A stretch of DNA of 47,173 bases, taken from contig JAOAPH010000139.1 of NCBI GenBank assembly GCA_025462835.1, positions 1 to 47,173 on the forward strand, given 5' to 3'. The position numbers and the translations under genes are program-made. Origin of the DNA: Candidatus Angelobacter sp. (GTDB lineage: Bacteria; Acidobacteriota; Terriglobia; Terriglobales; Acidobacteriaceae). The notes under the pieces are model-generated. The model saw nothing but the letters and a program-made list of their open reading frames with translations, was not told the origin of the DNA and ran no database searches. Below, piece by piece: positions 7,606-16,359 of the stretch (position 1 is its first letter; the number at the start of each line of letters is the position of its first letter).

Positions 7606-8094
7606 CTACTCTTCCATTTTGCGGGGCGCAAAATAGAACAATACCGGTAAGTAAGCACACATCCAACCAGCCGCAAAGAATCCGGTTACAGCCGTTTCCC
7701 TCGTCTTGTATTCCTGCTCGGATATCTCTCGAATGATCTTGCCGTGGTTGACGACAAAGAATTCATCACCTCTGTGTTCGTTTGAATAGCCCTGTGAACC
7801 AATAAAGAAAAGAAGAAAATTCAGGAACAAATAAGCGAAGCCGATTTGGATGACCCTGGTCGTCCACTCTGGGAGACCCGCTGTATAAATCTCAGTCATC
7901 GGAATTGTGACTCGATCTATTCGGCTCATCAGATATAGAGCGCCAACCGTAACGAAGATGCCTAGATGCAACGGAAGCGCAAAACCGAAGTTCATGGGGA
8001 GCACCACTAACCAGCTAGCAAGATGAATGAGCAGACTAGAGACAAAGCATAGACCGGCCAAGCCAAAAAACACGTGGCGCAAAAGTTTAGTCAC
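7606..8094 (-). CDS. Small four-helix membrane protein, unknown function
   Basis: I do not recognise the family. About 160 residues contain roughly four hydrophobic helices: FFGLAGLCFVSSLLIHLASW, LPLHLGIFVTVGALYLMS, VIQIGFAYLFLNFLLFF, and TGFFAAGWMCAYLPVLFYF near the C-terminus. A soluble loop (YSNEHRGDEFFVVNHGKIIREIS) lies between the last two. The frame is open further upstream to 8178, but that would overlap the HicB-like gene at 8087-8245 by 92 nt. I prefer the GTG at 8094, which overlaps the stop of that gene (GTGACTAA) in the manner of coupled genes. It lies in the lpd-to-lipB run. Confidence 0.65.
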   Translation of the reverse strand: MTKLLRHVFFGLAGLCFVSSLLIHLASWLVVLPMNFGFALPLHLGIFVTVGALYLMSRIDRVTIPMTEIYTAGLPEWTTRVIQIGFAYLFLNFLLFFIGSQGYSNEHRGDEFFVVNHGKIIREISEQEYKTRETAVTGFFAAGWMCAYLPVLFYFAPRKMEE

Positions 8095-8245
8095 TCGACC
8101 TATCCCGCCTAATGAGTGCAATAGCATCGGCAAGACTTTTGCGGCAATCTTCCAAAGTCTTGCCTTGTCCATTCGCACCTGAAACTTCAGGGCAAGTCGC
8201 TATGAACCATTCGCCATTGCGTTCGATTACTTCTGTGTATTCCAT
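8087..8245 (-). CDS. Short HicB-like protein downstream of lpd
   Basis: This is a 52-residue frame beginning MEYTEVIERNGEWFIATCPE and containing GKTLEDCRKSLADAIALI. The pattern is a HicB/UPF0150 domain: a first strand with Glu/Arg, then a CPE-V-GxxGxGKTxEE-like turn and a helix. It starts 6 nt after the lpd stop codon, and its stop overlaps the likely GTG start of the membrane protein. It lacks any DNA-binding extension and has no HicA beside it. The reading frame, family pattern and spacing make it a probable real gene. Confidence 0.75.
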   Translation of the reverse strand: MEYTEVIERNGEWFIATCPEVSGANGQGKTLEDCRKSLADAIALIRRDRSSD

Positions 8246-8251
8246 CGCCTG

Positions 8252-9685
8252 TTACACGTTTATCGGCATGCCATAGACGCTGGCATATCCATCCAGCAGC
8301 GCCTCGTAGAGTGTCGGATGCGCGTGGATCGTGAACATCATTTCGTCCACGGTCGCTTCCATGTCCATCGCGGTCACGGCCTCTGAGATCAACTCCGTTG
8401 CTTTCGGCCCGATGATGTGCACGCCGAGGATCTCTCCGTACTTTGCGTCCGCAACCACTTTCACGAAACCATCATGGCTGTCGACGATCGTCGCTTTCGA
8501 ATTGCCGACGAAAGGAAACTTCCCAACCTTGATCTGCAAGCCTTGCGCTTTGGCCGCTGCTTCCGTTAATCCCACGCTACCAATCTCCGGCTCGGTGTAG
8601 GTGCAACCGGGCACGCGATTCTTCTTCACCGGACGCGCATACTTGCCCGCGAGTTTCGCGGCTACAACCATTCCTTCCATCGACCCTGCGTGCGCCAGTT
8701 GCGGCAATCCCGCTACGATATCGCCGATGGCATACACACCCGGCTCGGCGGTTTCCATCCACTCGTTCACAGGAATGAATCCGCGGTCGGGCTTGATCTT
8801 GGTTTTTTCCAGGCCAACATTGTCCGTGCGCGGCGCGCGACCGATCGCCACCAGCACCTTTTCCGCTTCCACTTTCTGCTGCTTGCCGTCTGCGGTGTAA
8901 GTTATTGCGACGCCATCTTTGGTCTTCTCGATCTTTTCTGTTTTTGCGGAGACGACGCAGTTGATGCCGCGCTTCTTGAACTGCCGCAGCAACTCCTTGG
9001 AAACATCTTCGTCTTCCACCGGCACCAGCCGATCCAGCATTTCAATCAACGTGACATCGGTCCCAAATGACTTGTACATAGACGCGAACTCCGATCCCAC
9101 CGCTCCCGACCCGATCACCACCAGCGATTTCGGAATCGCATTTAAGCTCAGAATCTCGATATTCGTCAGTATGCGCGTGTCCGGCTCCATGTTGGGAAGC
9201 ATGCGCGCCTCAGATCCCGTCGCCAGGATCACAGCTTTGGCTTTCACATAGCTGAACTCTCCCGCCGCGCCGCCGCCACCTTCGGTCAGGACTTCAATTG
9301 TGTGGACGCCATCCTTCGCTGGCCCGGTGAGCCGTCCATAACCCTCGATGGTATTCACCTTGTTCTTGCGCATCAGAAATTCAAGGCCCTTGGTGTGCTT
9401 GGTCACGATCTTGTTCTTGCGGTCCTGCACGGCCTTCCAATTGATCGACGCCTTTTCCACGCCCTCAATCCCCAGTTCCTTGCCATGCTTCAGGTGGTCA
9501 AAGATCTCCGCGCTAAAAAGCAGCGCCTTCGTGGGAATGCAGCCGACGTGCAGACAGGTGCCGCCCAACTGGTCGTCTTTTTCGATGAGCGCGGTCTTTA
9601 GTCCGTATTGCGCGGCGCGAATCGCAGCGGTGTATCCTGCAGGGCCGGCGCCAATAATGGCAAGGTCATAGATCGTGTCTGGCAA
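8252..9685 (-). CDS. lpd: Dihydrolipoyl dehydrogenase (E3)
   Basis: This is the flavoprotein that reoxidises dihydrolipoyl groups on E2 using NAD+. The full-length 477 residues show an FAD-binding GAGPAGYTAAIRAA (12-25), the redox disulfide in GGTCLHVGCIPTK (C44, C49), the NAD-binding IGSGAVGSEFASMY segment, the second FAD motif VYAIGDIVAG, and the C-terminal active-site pair H456 and E461 in HPTLYE. It is the first gene of the minus-strand run lpd, hicB-like, membrane protein, hicB-like, lipB, and is divergent from tag. It supplies E3 for the complex encoded just downstream and probably also for other lipoyl enzymes of the cell. Confidence 0.97.
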   Translation of the reverse strand: MPDTIYDLAIIGAGPAGYTAAIRAAQYGLKTALIEKDDQLGGTCLHVGCIPTKALLFSAEIFDHLKHGKELGIEGVEKASINWKAVQDRKNKIVTKHTKGLEFLMRKNKVNTIEGYGRLTGPAKDGVHTIEVLTEGGGGAAGEFSYVKAKAVILATGSEARMLPNMEPDTRILTNIEILSLNAIPKSLVVIGSGAVGSEFASMYKSFGTDVTLIEMLDRLVPVEDEDVSKELLRQFKKRGINCVVSAKTEKIEKTKDGVAITYTADGKQQKVEAEKVLVAIGRAPRTDNVGLEKTKIKPDRGFIPVNEWMETAEPGVYAIGDIVAGLPQLAHAGSMEGMVVAAKLAGKYARPVKKNRVPGCTYTEPEIGSVGLTEAAAKAQGLQIKVGKFPFVGNSKATIVDSHDGFVKVVADAKYGEILGVHIIGPKATELISEAVTAMDMEATVDEMMFTIHAHPTLYEALLDGYASVYGMPINV

Positions 9686-9803
9686 GGTTTAACTCCGTGT
9701 AAAGTCGGTAGGATATTGATGCTGAAAGTGAACCTGAGATTCTAAACCACGCGGGCGAGAGGAACAAACTGGCGCACATCTGGTAAGCATTACAATCACT
9801 TGC

Positions 9804-10319
9804 ATGTCTTACTGCGACTTCGCTCCCGGACATCCCTTCCACGGCCCTTATCACGAAACGGAGTACGGATTTCCCTCCCGTGAAGATGCTGTCCTATTCG
9901 AGCGCCTTGCTCTGGAGATCAATCAAGCCGGCCTCTCATGGCTGACGGTCCTTAAGAAGAGGGAAGCATTCAATCGCGCATTCGCAGGATTCGATCCCAA
10001 GAAGGTGGCGAAATTCAACGATCGCGACGTCGCCCGCCTGCTCGCCGATGAAGGCATCATCCGCAACCGCCTTAAAGTAAACGCGGTTATTGAGAACGCA
10101 AAGAGAATACTGGAGATCAGAAAATCACATGGCTCATTCGCGGATTGGTTGGACAGCTATCATCCGCAGAGCAAGGAAGAATGGGTCAAGCTGTTCAAGA
10201 AGACATTTCTCTTCACCGGTGGAGAGATTGTAGGAGAGTTTCTGATGAGTTTGGGCTACTTACCCGGTGCGCACAAGCCGGAGTGTCCGGTGTACAAGAA
10301 GATCAAGCGGAAGAAGTAA
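9804..10319 (+). CDS. tag: DNA-3-methyladenine glycosylase I
   Basis: Tag removes 3-methyladenine from alkylated DNA by hydrolysing the N-glycosidic bond. The 171-residue product has the signature YHETEYGFP (cf. YHDxEWGxP) and EINQAGLSWLTVLKKREAF, with the conserved Glu and Trp of the base-binding pocket. The zinc-snap ligands known from E. coli Tag are all present: C4, H17, H157 and C161 (HKPEC near the C-terminus). It is divergent from lpd and converges on hemB with only 3 nt between the genes. Confidence 0.95.
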   Translation: MSYCDFAPGHPFHGPYHETEYGFPSREDAVLFERLALEINQAGLSWLTVLKKREAFNRAFAGFDPKKVAKFNDRDVARLLADEGIIRNRLKVNAVIENAKRILEIRKSHGSFADWLDSYHPQSKEEWVKLFKKTFLFTGGEIVGEFLMSLGYLPGAHKPECPVYKKIKRKK

Positions 10320-10322
10320 GCG

Positions 10323-11426
10323 CTACCCCATCACCTTCGCCGCATCTTTGGCAAAGTACGTCAGGATAAAATCCGCTCCCGCTCGCCGGATCGACAACAA
10401 CGATTCCATCATCACGCGATCGCCATCCACCCAGCCGTTGGCTGCCGCTGCTTTGATCATCGCGTATTCGCCGGAGACTTGATACGCGGCCAGAGGCAGA
10501 TCGAAACGCTGCCGTGCGGCGGCGATCACATCCAGGTACGGCATCGCCGGTTTCACCATGATCATGTCCGCGCCTTCATTGATGTCTTCCTGGATCTCGC
10601 GCATCGCCTCGCGCAAGTTGGCGCCGTCCATCTGGTAAGAGCGGCGGTCGCCAAACTGCGGCGCCGAATCCGCTGCCTCACGAAAGGGACCGTAAAAGGC
10701 CGAGGCAAATTTTGCCGCATAAGAAAGGATAGGCGTGTTGCTGAATTCTTCGGCGTCGAGCGCGGTCCGGATAGCTTTGACGCGCCCGTCCATCATGTCG
10801 GATGGAGCGATGATGTCGACGCCCGCTCGCGCCAGTGAGACCGCCGTCTTGGAGAGGATGTCCAATGTCGCATCGTTCACAATCTCGTAATGCGGCGCTT
10901 CGCCGGCTGCACTGGCGGTGGCTGCCACCGATTTCGTTCCTGTTGCCGGACTACTGCCGTAAGTATGCGCCGGAAGCATCACCTTTTTTCGCGGGCCATC
11001 AAGTCCGCTGGACTTACCGGCTTTCTCCACGATCCCGCAGTGTCCGTGCGACATGTATTCGCACAAACAGACATCCGCGATCACCAACAGATCTTTGACT
11101 TCCGCTTTGATGGCTCGCGTTGCTCTTTGAACTATGCCGTCCTCTGCCCAGGCCCCGCTGGCGATTTCGTCCTTGGTCTCTGGAAGTCCAAACAGGATGA
11201 TTGCCGGAATCCCCAATTGCTTCGCTTGCTGGGCTTCCTTGAGGCATTCATCTACGGAAAGATTAAAGACGCCCGGCATGGAGCGGACCTCTTTCCGGAT
11301 TCCTTCACCCGGGCAAACAAAAAGAGGATAGACCAGCGAATCTGGCGTCAACCTAGTCTCGCGAACCATTGCCCGCAGAGTCTCGTTCTGACGCAATCGC
11401 CGCAAGCGTGTACTTGGGAACGACAT
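10323..11426 (-). CDS. hemB: Delta-aminolevulinic acid dehydratase (porphobilinogen synthase) with internal insertion
   Basis: HemB condenses two 5-aminolevulinate molecules to porphobilinogen in tetrapyrrole synthesis. Both Schiff-base lysines are present, K239 in [17 protein letters not shown] and K292 in [10 protein letters not shown]. The zinc-site cysteines C120, C122 and C130 lie in [14 protein letters not shown]. At 367 residues it is longer than the usual 320-335. The excess is about 44 residues (around 133-180) between GHCG and NDATLD, containing [12 protein letters not shown] and a Ser/Ala/Thr-rich part. In E. coli this space is only about eight residues. The insertion keeps frame and contains no stop, so the enzyme is probably active. 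Confidence 0.95.
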   Translation of the reverse strand: MSFPSTRLRRLRQNETLRAMVRETRLTPDSLVYPLFVCPGEGIRKEVRSMPGVFNLSVDECLKEAQQAKQLGIPAIILFGLPETKDEIASGAWAEDGIVQRATRAIKAEVKDLLVIADVCLCEYMSHGHCGIVEKAGKSSGLDGPRKKVMLPAHTYGSSPATGTKSVAATASAAGEAPHYEIVNDATLDILSKTAVSLARAGVDIIAPSDMMDGRVKAIRTALDAEEFSNTPILSYAAKFASAFYGPFREAADSAPQFGDRRSYQMDGANLREAMREIQEDINEGADMIMVKPAMPYLDVIAAARQRFDLPLAAYQVSGEYAMIKAAAANGWVDGDRVMMESLLSIRRAGADFILTYFAKDAAKVMG

Positions 11427-11564
11427 GGCCTTCGAATCTTATCAAAATTACCGATTTTTTTAGGAATCGCCCTGAAAACCAGCAAAGCCTGGCCCCCGGG
11501 GAAAGAAAGTACCTCAGTAACTTCCGGATATCTTCTATTCAGCATAGAATTCCCACTCAGAGTT

Positions 11565-13331
11565 ATGCCTCCAATCACCCCCAAACGATTCGCCATCATT
11601 CTGGTGACCTACACCATTGTTTATGCCGTGGGGACGTTTCTTTTGAAGCCGGGCACCGCCCAAAATGCCTTTGGAAACCTGGGGCAATGCCTCATTCAAG
11701 CCGTGATTGTGGTGACGATGGGCATGAACGTCAGGCGCAGCAGAAAACACGGGAATGCATTTTGGTTGCTGATGTCACTGGGATGTCTTCTCTGGTTTTT
11801 TGCTCGAGTCACTTGGACCTATTACGAAACTTATCTCGGCGTACAAATCTCGGACGCATATATAGGAGGCGTGCTTTTTTTCCTTCACGGTGTTCCCATC
11901 ATTGCAGCCACCACGATTCAGCCCCATGCAGAGATGCCGCAATGCGACCGCCAGCTGCGTTTGGGATACGTGGATTTCGCGCTCCTGCTGGCCTGGTGGA
12001 TCTTCTTATATGGCTATGTGGTGGGCCCATGGCAGTTCGTCGCCAAAGATGACCTGACCTTCGGATTCCGCTATGACTTTCTCTATGCAATTGAGAGTCT
12101 CTTGGTTGTGGCTGCTTTCGCAGTGCTTTGGATACGCACTGCATTCTCATGGAAGCGGATCTATGGACATCTGCTGGCAGCATCATTGCTCTACGCCTTT
12201 GAAGCATTGCTGATCAACATCACTATCGATCACAAGTCCTATCACACCGGCAGCTTGTACGATGTGCCCTTGATCGCATCAATGGCGTGGTACGCCTACG
12301 CAGGTTTTCTTGCTTCGCGCTCGCGCTTAGAACAGGAACCCGCGGTACTTAGCCTTCAAGTGCAGACCTATTGGCATTCGCGTTTTTCCGCGCTCGCGCT
12401 CTTTTCCATGCCCATCTTTGCGCTTTTTGCGGCCATCGATTCCGGTGTAGGTCCGGCGATTCAGCGGTATCGTGTATTGCTCACCTTGGTTTCCATGCTG
12501 GTGCTGATAGTGCTGCTTTCGCTGAAGCAGGACATGCTGCAACGCAAGCTCATTGGACTGCTGCGCGAATCGCGCGATTCTTATGAGAACCTGCAGCGCA
12601 TCCAGGGAAGCCTGGTGCAGGCCGAAAAACTCGCGTCCATTGGACGCCTGGTCGCAGGCGCGGCACACGAGATAAATAATCCACTCACCGCGATCCTGGG
12701 ATATTCAGACCTTCTTGCCGATGATGATTCCGCCGCTGCCGATCAACGTCAGATCGCCGACAAGATTCGTGGCCAGGCCCGGCGCACGAAGACGCTCGTC
12801 TCCAGTCTGCTCACATTTGCCAAGCAGTCGCCGATGCAGCGTTCTCTTTTGGACATGAACGCCGTTGTCATCAACGCGCTGCAATTGCGCGAATTGGACG
12901 CGGTGTGTAAAGACATTGAAACAGTCCGCGATCTTCAGCCCCAGTTGCCGGAAATACTCGGCGACCCGAATCATCTGCTGCAGATGTGCTTTCACATCCT
13001 CAACAACGCGGTGGAAGCCATGCAAGAGGCGCACGGCAAGGGAACGCTTACAGTTTCCACCCGGCACGAAGGGGATCGAATTGTCTTCCGCTGTGCAGAC
13101 AGCGGACCCGGCATCGCCAGCCCCAAAAACATTTTCGACCCTTTCTACACCACCAAGGCGCTGGGCAAGGGTACGGGACTAGGCTTGAGCGCATGCTACG
13201 GAATCGTCCATGACCACGGCGGGCAGATCAGTTGCGAGAATCGGCCCACGGGCGGTGCGTTGTTCACCGTCTCATTTCCAGTGGCTATCAAAAAGCCAAC
13301 TCCAGAAACATCCACAGCCGCGGTTGTGTAA
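11565..13331 (+). CDS. Membrane-bound sensor histidine kinase
   Basis: The 588-residue two-component kinase has an N-terminal membrane sensor with about eight to nine hydrophobic helices (residues 10-320). No PAS or HAMP is obvious. A short coiled segment (330-355) leads to HisKA with the phospho-acceptor H368 in GAAHEINNPLTAILGYSDLL. The HATPase domain shows the N box (LNNAVEAM), G1 (DSGPGI), F (FDPFYTTK) and G2 (GTGLGLS). The frame is open far upstream over hemB on the other strand. I chose the ATG at 11565 because the first hydrophobic helix begins there and it clears the hemB start. No response regulator is adjacent, so it is an orphan kinase. The signal sensed is unknown. Confidence 0.92.
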   Translation: MPPITPKRFAIILVTYTIVYAVGTFLLKPGTAQNAFGNLGQCLIQAVIVVTMGMNVRRSRKHGNAFWLLMSLGCLLWFFARVTWTYYETYLGVQISDAYIGGVLFFLHGVPIIAATTIQPHAEMPQCDRQLRLGYVDFALLLAWWIFLYGYVVGPWQFVAKDDLTFGFRYDFLYAIESLLVVAAFAVLWIRTAFSWKRIYGHLLAASLLYAFEALLINITIDHKSYHTGSLYDVPLIASMAWYAYAGFLASRSRLEQEPAVLSLQVQTYWHSRFSALALFSMPIFALFAAIDSGVGPAIQRYRVLLTLVSMLVLIVLLSLKQDMLQRKLIGLLRESRDSYENLQRIQGSLVQAEKLASIGRLVAGAAHEINNPLTAILGYSDLLADDDSAAADQRQIADKIRGQARRTKTLVSSLLTFAKQSPMQRSLLDMNAVVINALQLRELDAVCKDIETVRDLQPQLPEILGDPNHLLQMCFHILNNAVEAMQEAHGKGTLTVSTRHEGDRIVFRCADSGPGIASPKNIFDPFYTTKALGKGTGLGLSACYGIVHDHGGQISCENRPTGGALFTVSFPVAIKKPTPETSTAAVV

Positions 13332-13415
13332 GTTCCTCGCTCGTTGCATGCTGAGCGTAGCGAATGATCCCTGTCACTCTGCAACGCTCTCGGCACACGG
13401 CTAGAATCCGCCCGA

Positions 13416-13460
13416 AGCCTGATCCGTGCAAATCCGCGCCATGTGAAATCCGTGGCAAGC
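13416..13460. repeat. Inverted copy of the 148-192 dispersed repeat
   Basis: The reverse complement reads GCTTGCCACGGATTTCAC, a short variable centre, CGGATTTGCACGGAT and then CAGGC, matching 148-192 closely. The surrounding gap 13332-13520 also carries a GAGCGTAGCGAATGATCC element and the tandem 14-mer, but no gene. Confidence 0.7.
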
Positions 13461-13473
13461 CTTTGCCTTTAAC

Positions 13474-13501
13474 GAGAAACTAGAAACCAGAAACTAGAAA
13501 C
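13474..13501 (+). repeat. Tandem 14-mer before mutS2
   Basis: GAGAAACTAGAAAC (13474-13487) is followed directly by CAGAAACTAGAAAC, which differs by one base. The pair ends 19 nt before the mutS2 ATG and points toward it. Confidence 0.8.
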
Positions 13502-13520
13502 CGGGTAACATGATTTCCGT

Positions 13521-15995
13521 ATGGCTTCTGCTCAACTGCTGCATACGAGCGCCCGCGTGCTGGAATTTGACTCCGTTCGCGAGATGCTCCTCGGATACGC
13601 CAGCTCTCCGCTTGGGAAAAAAAGGATTGCAGCGCTCCAACCGCGTGACGCAAGTGCCCGTCCGTGGATCGAGCGCCAGCAGCAACTGACCAATGAGATT
13701 CGCCGATACTTCCGCGCCGGAGGCAGATTCGAGTTCGGCGGATTGCTTGATCTCCGTACGTTGCTCGAAAAAACGCGCATCGAAGGCGCAGCTTTGGAGC
13801 TGGAAGAGATTCGCGACGCCTTGCTCCTCGCTGATCGTTCCGCGCAATGGCGTGAGATCGGCCTACATCCTCCTGTAAGCGTCAACGAACCCTGGCCCGC
13901 AGTCGAAGAACTGACGCGCGAGATCGCTGACTTCTCCGGCCTGCTCGGATACTTCAAGAACAAGATACTTCCCGACGGAACGCTTGATGACAAAGCCTCG
14001 CCGGAACTCTCCCGTATTCGCCGCGAGATCGAAAAACAACGGCGCGCAATCCAGGAATCGCTGCGCGGATATCTCCGCCGGTTGGCGGAAGGCGGCGCGG
14101 TGCAGGACGAACTCATCACCATCCGCGGCGAGCGTTTCGTCATTCCCGTAAAGCTCGAGCAGAAGAGAAAAGTGAACGGCGTTGTCCACGGCGCCAGCTC
14201 CAGCGGCCAGACCGTTTATGTCGAGCCGATGGAGACCATCGAGCAGAACAACGAACTGGTCCGCTTGATCGAAGAAGAGATGGCGGAGATCCATCGCATT
14301 CTGGTGGAGATGACGCGGCGCATCGGCGAGCACGCCCCCGTGTTGGCGATTGCCATCGACGTACTCGGCGAAGTCGAATTGCAATTCGCCAAGGCGCGCT
14401 TCGCGGAAGATTACGGATGTGTCGCGCCAATTCTGAGCGACAGCGGAGAGCTGGCTGTCCACCAGGCTAGGCATCCGGCGCTGGAACGAAATCTCCGTGC
14501 CAAGGGTGGTGCCGTTGTGCCTCTCTCCCTAGAGCTAACCGGCGACAACCGCCAGCTCATCATCAGCGGCCCCAACACTGGTGGCAAGACGGTCGCCTTG
14601 AAAACTATCGGGCTGCTCACATTGATGGCGCAGTCCGGAATCCCCGTTCCCGCGGAGCGCGCGCAATTTCCCATCTTCGATTCCGTTCTCGCCGACATCG
14701 GCGATTACCAATCCATCGAGCAGAACCTCTCCACATTTTCCGCGCACGTCACCAACATCGATTTCATCTCGCGTACGGCGACGGGCAATTCAATGGTGCT
14801 GCTCGATGAACTCGGCTCCGCCACCGACCCTGAAGAAGGCGCGGCCCTCGCGGTCTCCATTGCCGACCACTTCCGCCGCATCGGCGCCATGACTATCGTC
14901 TCCACACACCACACAGCGCTGAAGGTCTATGCCGCGAACAACACCGGAGTGCTGAACGCTTCGGTTGGATTCGACGAAGCCACTCTTCAGCCCACATATC
15001 AATTGCGCGTGGGCGTTCCCGGCGCCTCAGCCGGGATCAACATCGCGCAAAAGCTGGGCATGAATGCGGAGATCATCGCCGCCGCTCGCCAGCGCATCGG
15101 CACCCAAACGCGCGACATCTCCTACTTCCTCGACCGGCTGAACGAAGAAGTCTCGCAGATCGAAAAAGAACGCGCAGACCTGCGGACGAAATCTCAAGAA
15201 GTCGCGCGCGAGAAAAATCGCCTTGCCGCCGAGGGAATGAACGACCAGCGCAAAAAGGTCAAAGAGCTGGAGAACAAGCTGGATTCGCTGCTTCGCGATT
15301 TCGAATACCGCATTCGCGAGGCGGTCAGCGCGATGCAGGACCGGGTCGCCGCGCAAAAACTCACGAAGGAAGCCGAACGCCGCATCGCCAAACTCCGCCG
15401 CGAGTTCAAGGAGCAGTTCGATTCCGCCGTGGTCGCGCACAAGACCGGCGCTGACATTGGTGATCCCAACGCGCGTCCTGACCATGTGCGTTCGGGCGCC
15501 CAATTCGTCGAAGAGGGGGACACCGTCAAGCTCAAGTCCATGGGACGAAACGCCAAGGTCCTGCGCAAGCTGGACGGCAACATCCTGGAAGTTGAGATGG
15601 GATTGATGAAGATGAAGGTCCCGCGCGATGACATTGCCGAGGTCGTGGTCAGCGCCGCCCGCGAGAGAGAAGCCCAATCCGCTCAGAAGCCCGCACAAGC
15701 CGCCCGCTCGCGCGGAATCAATGTTTCACTCGCATCGAGTGATGACAGTGCTCCATCGGAGATCAACGTCATCGGCCAGACCGTGGACGAAGCGACGGAA
15801 GTCGTGGAGAAATTCGTCGACCGCGCTTTTCTAGCCGGACTATCGCGGGTGCGCATCGTCCACGGCAGCGGCATGGGCATTCTGCGCAAAGCGCTTCGTC
15901 AATTTCTTAAGGGACATCCACACGTCGCCGGTGTTATCGAGCCGCCGCAGAACGAAGGTGGGGCTGGGGCGACGGTAGTGGAGTTGAGGGGCTAA
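13521..15995 (+). CDS. mutS2: Endonuclease MutS2
   Basis: This is a MutS-family ATPase without the mismatch-recognition domains. MutS2 proteins bind branched DNA and suppress homologous recombination, and a ribosome-rescue role is also known in Bacillus. The full-length 824 residues show an N-terminal lever/clamp region, the Walker A GPNTGGKT (350-357), the Walker B/signature part MVLLDELGSATDPEEGAAL and the HxxLK switch (STHHTALKVY). A long charged coiled coil follows at about 515-640, then a C-terminal Smr endonuclease domain (about 748-824) with VRIVHGSGMGILRKAL. The start ATG lies after the tandem 14-mer; no clear Shine-Dalgarno is seen. Confidence 0.96.
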   Translation: MASAQLLHTSARVLEFDSVREMLLGYASSPLGKKRIAALQPRDASARPWIERQQQLTNEIRRYFRAGGRFEFGGLLDLRTLLEKTRIEGAALELEEIRDALLLADRSAQWREIGLHPPVSVNEPWPAVEELTREIADFSGLLGYFKNKILPDGTLDDKASPELSRIRREIEKQRRAIQESLRGYLRRLAEGGAVQDELITIRGERFVIPVKLEQKRKVNGVVHGASSSGQTVYVEPMETIEQNNELVRLIEEEMAEIHRILVEMTRRIGEHAPVLAIAIDVLGEVELQFAKARFAEDYGCVAPILSDSGELAVHQARHPALERNLRAKGGAVVPLSLELTGDNRQLIISGPNTGGKTVALKTIGLLTLMAQSGIPVPAERAQFPIFDSVLADIGDYQSIEQNLSTFSAHVTNIDFISRTATGNSMVLLDELGSATDPEEGAALAVSIADHFRRIGAMTIVSTHHTALKVYAANNTGVLNASVGFDEATLQPTYQLRVGVPGASAGINIAQKLGMNAEIIAAARQRIGTQTRDISYFLDRLNEEVSQIEKERADLRTKSQEVAREKNRLAAEGMNDQRKKVKELENKLDSLLRDFEYRIREAVSAMQDRVAAQKLTKEAERRIAKLRREFKEQFDSAVVAHKTGADIGDPNARPDHVRSGAQFVEEGDTVKLKSMGRNAKVLRKLDGNILEVEMGLMKMKVPRDDIAEVVVSAAREREAQSAQKPAQAARSRGINVSLASSDDSAPSEINVIGQTVDEATEVVEKFVDRAFLAGLSRVRIVHGSGMGILRKALRQFLKGHPHVAGVIEPPQNEGGAGATVVELRG

Positions 15996-16044
15996 TAGTT
16001 CATTGCTTGACCCCTGCCTCAAACGATGCCAACATGAGCACACT

Positions 16045-16359
16045 ATGCCGAATGTGAGTTCTACCAGTTTGCCCGTGCTTTGCGAGTTCTGGTACGAAGA
16101 TGATGTCTGGAATGGTGAGGCTAAGGACTTGCCCATTGCCGTCTTTGGAAACACATTCGAAGAAGCGCAAGCGCACATGCGGGATGCGATTCAGGGACAT
16201 ATAGAGTCCGCAATCGAGCTGGGGGAGTTTTCTGAAGTGCTTAAGACTGTTTCGAAAGCTGTTTCCGGCAGAAGGTTATCGATTGACGACTTGCAGGCCA
16301 GCCACCCGGTCGTCAAGATGTCGGTTGAGGTGAAGGACAAACAGGTTGCCGTTGCTTGA
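16045..16359 (+). CDS. hicB: HicB-family antitoxin-like protein
   Basis: This is the likely antitoxin of the HicAB pair. The 104-residue product has a HicB-type N-terminal domain: LPVLCEFWYEDDVWNGEAKDLPIAVFG, then TFEEAQAHMRDAIQGHIESAI. A short C-terminal part follows that is not an evident ribbon-helix-helix. I chose the ATG at 16045; a TTG 42 nt upstream in frame is an alternative. Its TGA stop overlaps the hicA start (TGATG). The pair lies downstream of mutS2 and converges on pyrD. Gene order is antitoxin first, which is common for HicB-HicA operons of this type. Confidence 0.78.
   Translation: MPNVSSTSLPVLCEFWYEDDVWNGEAKDLPIAVFGNTFEEAQAHMRDAIQGHIESAIELGEFSEVLKTVSKAVSGRRLSIDDLQASHPVVKMSVEVKDKQVAVA

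Noticed and set aside
10890-11564. Long open frame extending the histidine kinase upstream across hemB
   Set aside because: It lies entirely antisense to hemB, has no signal or domain, and the first membrane helix begins at 11565, so the kinase start is placed there.
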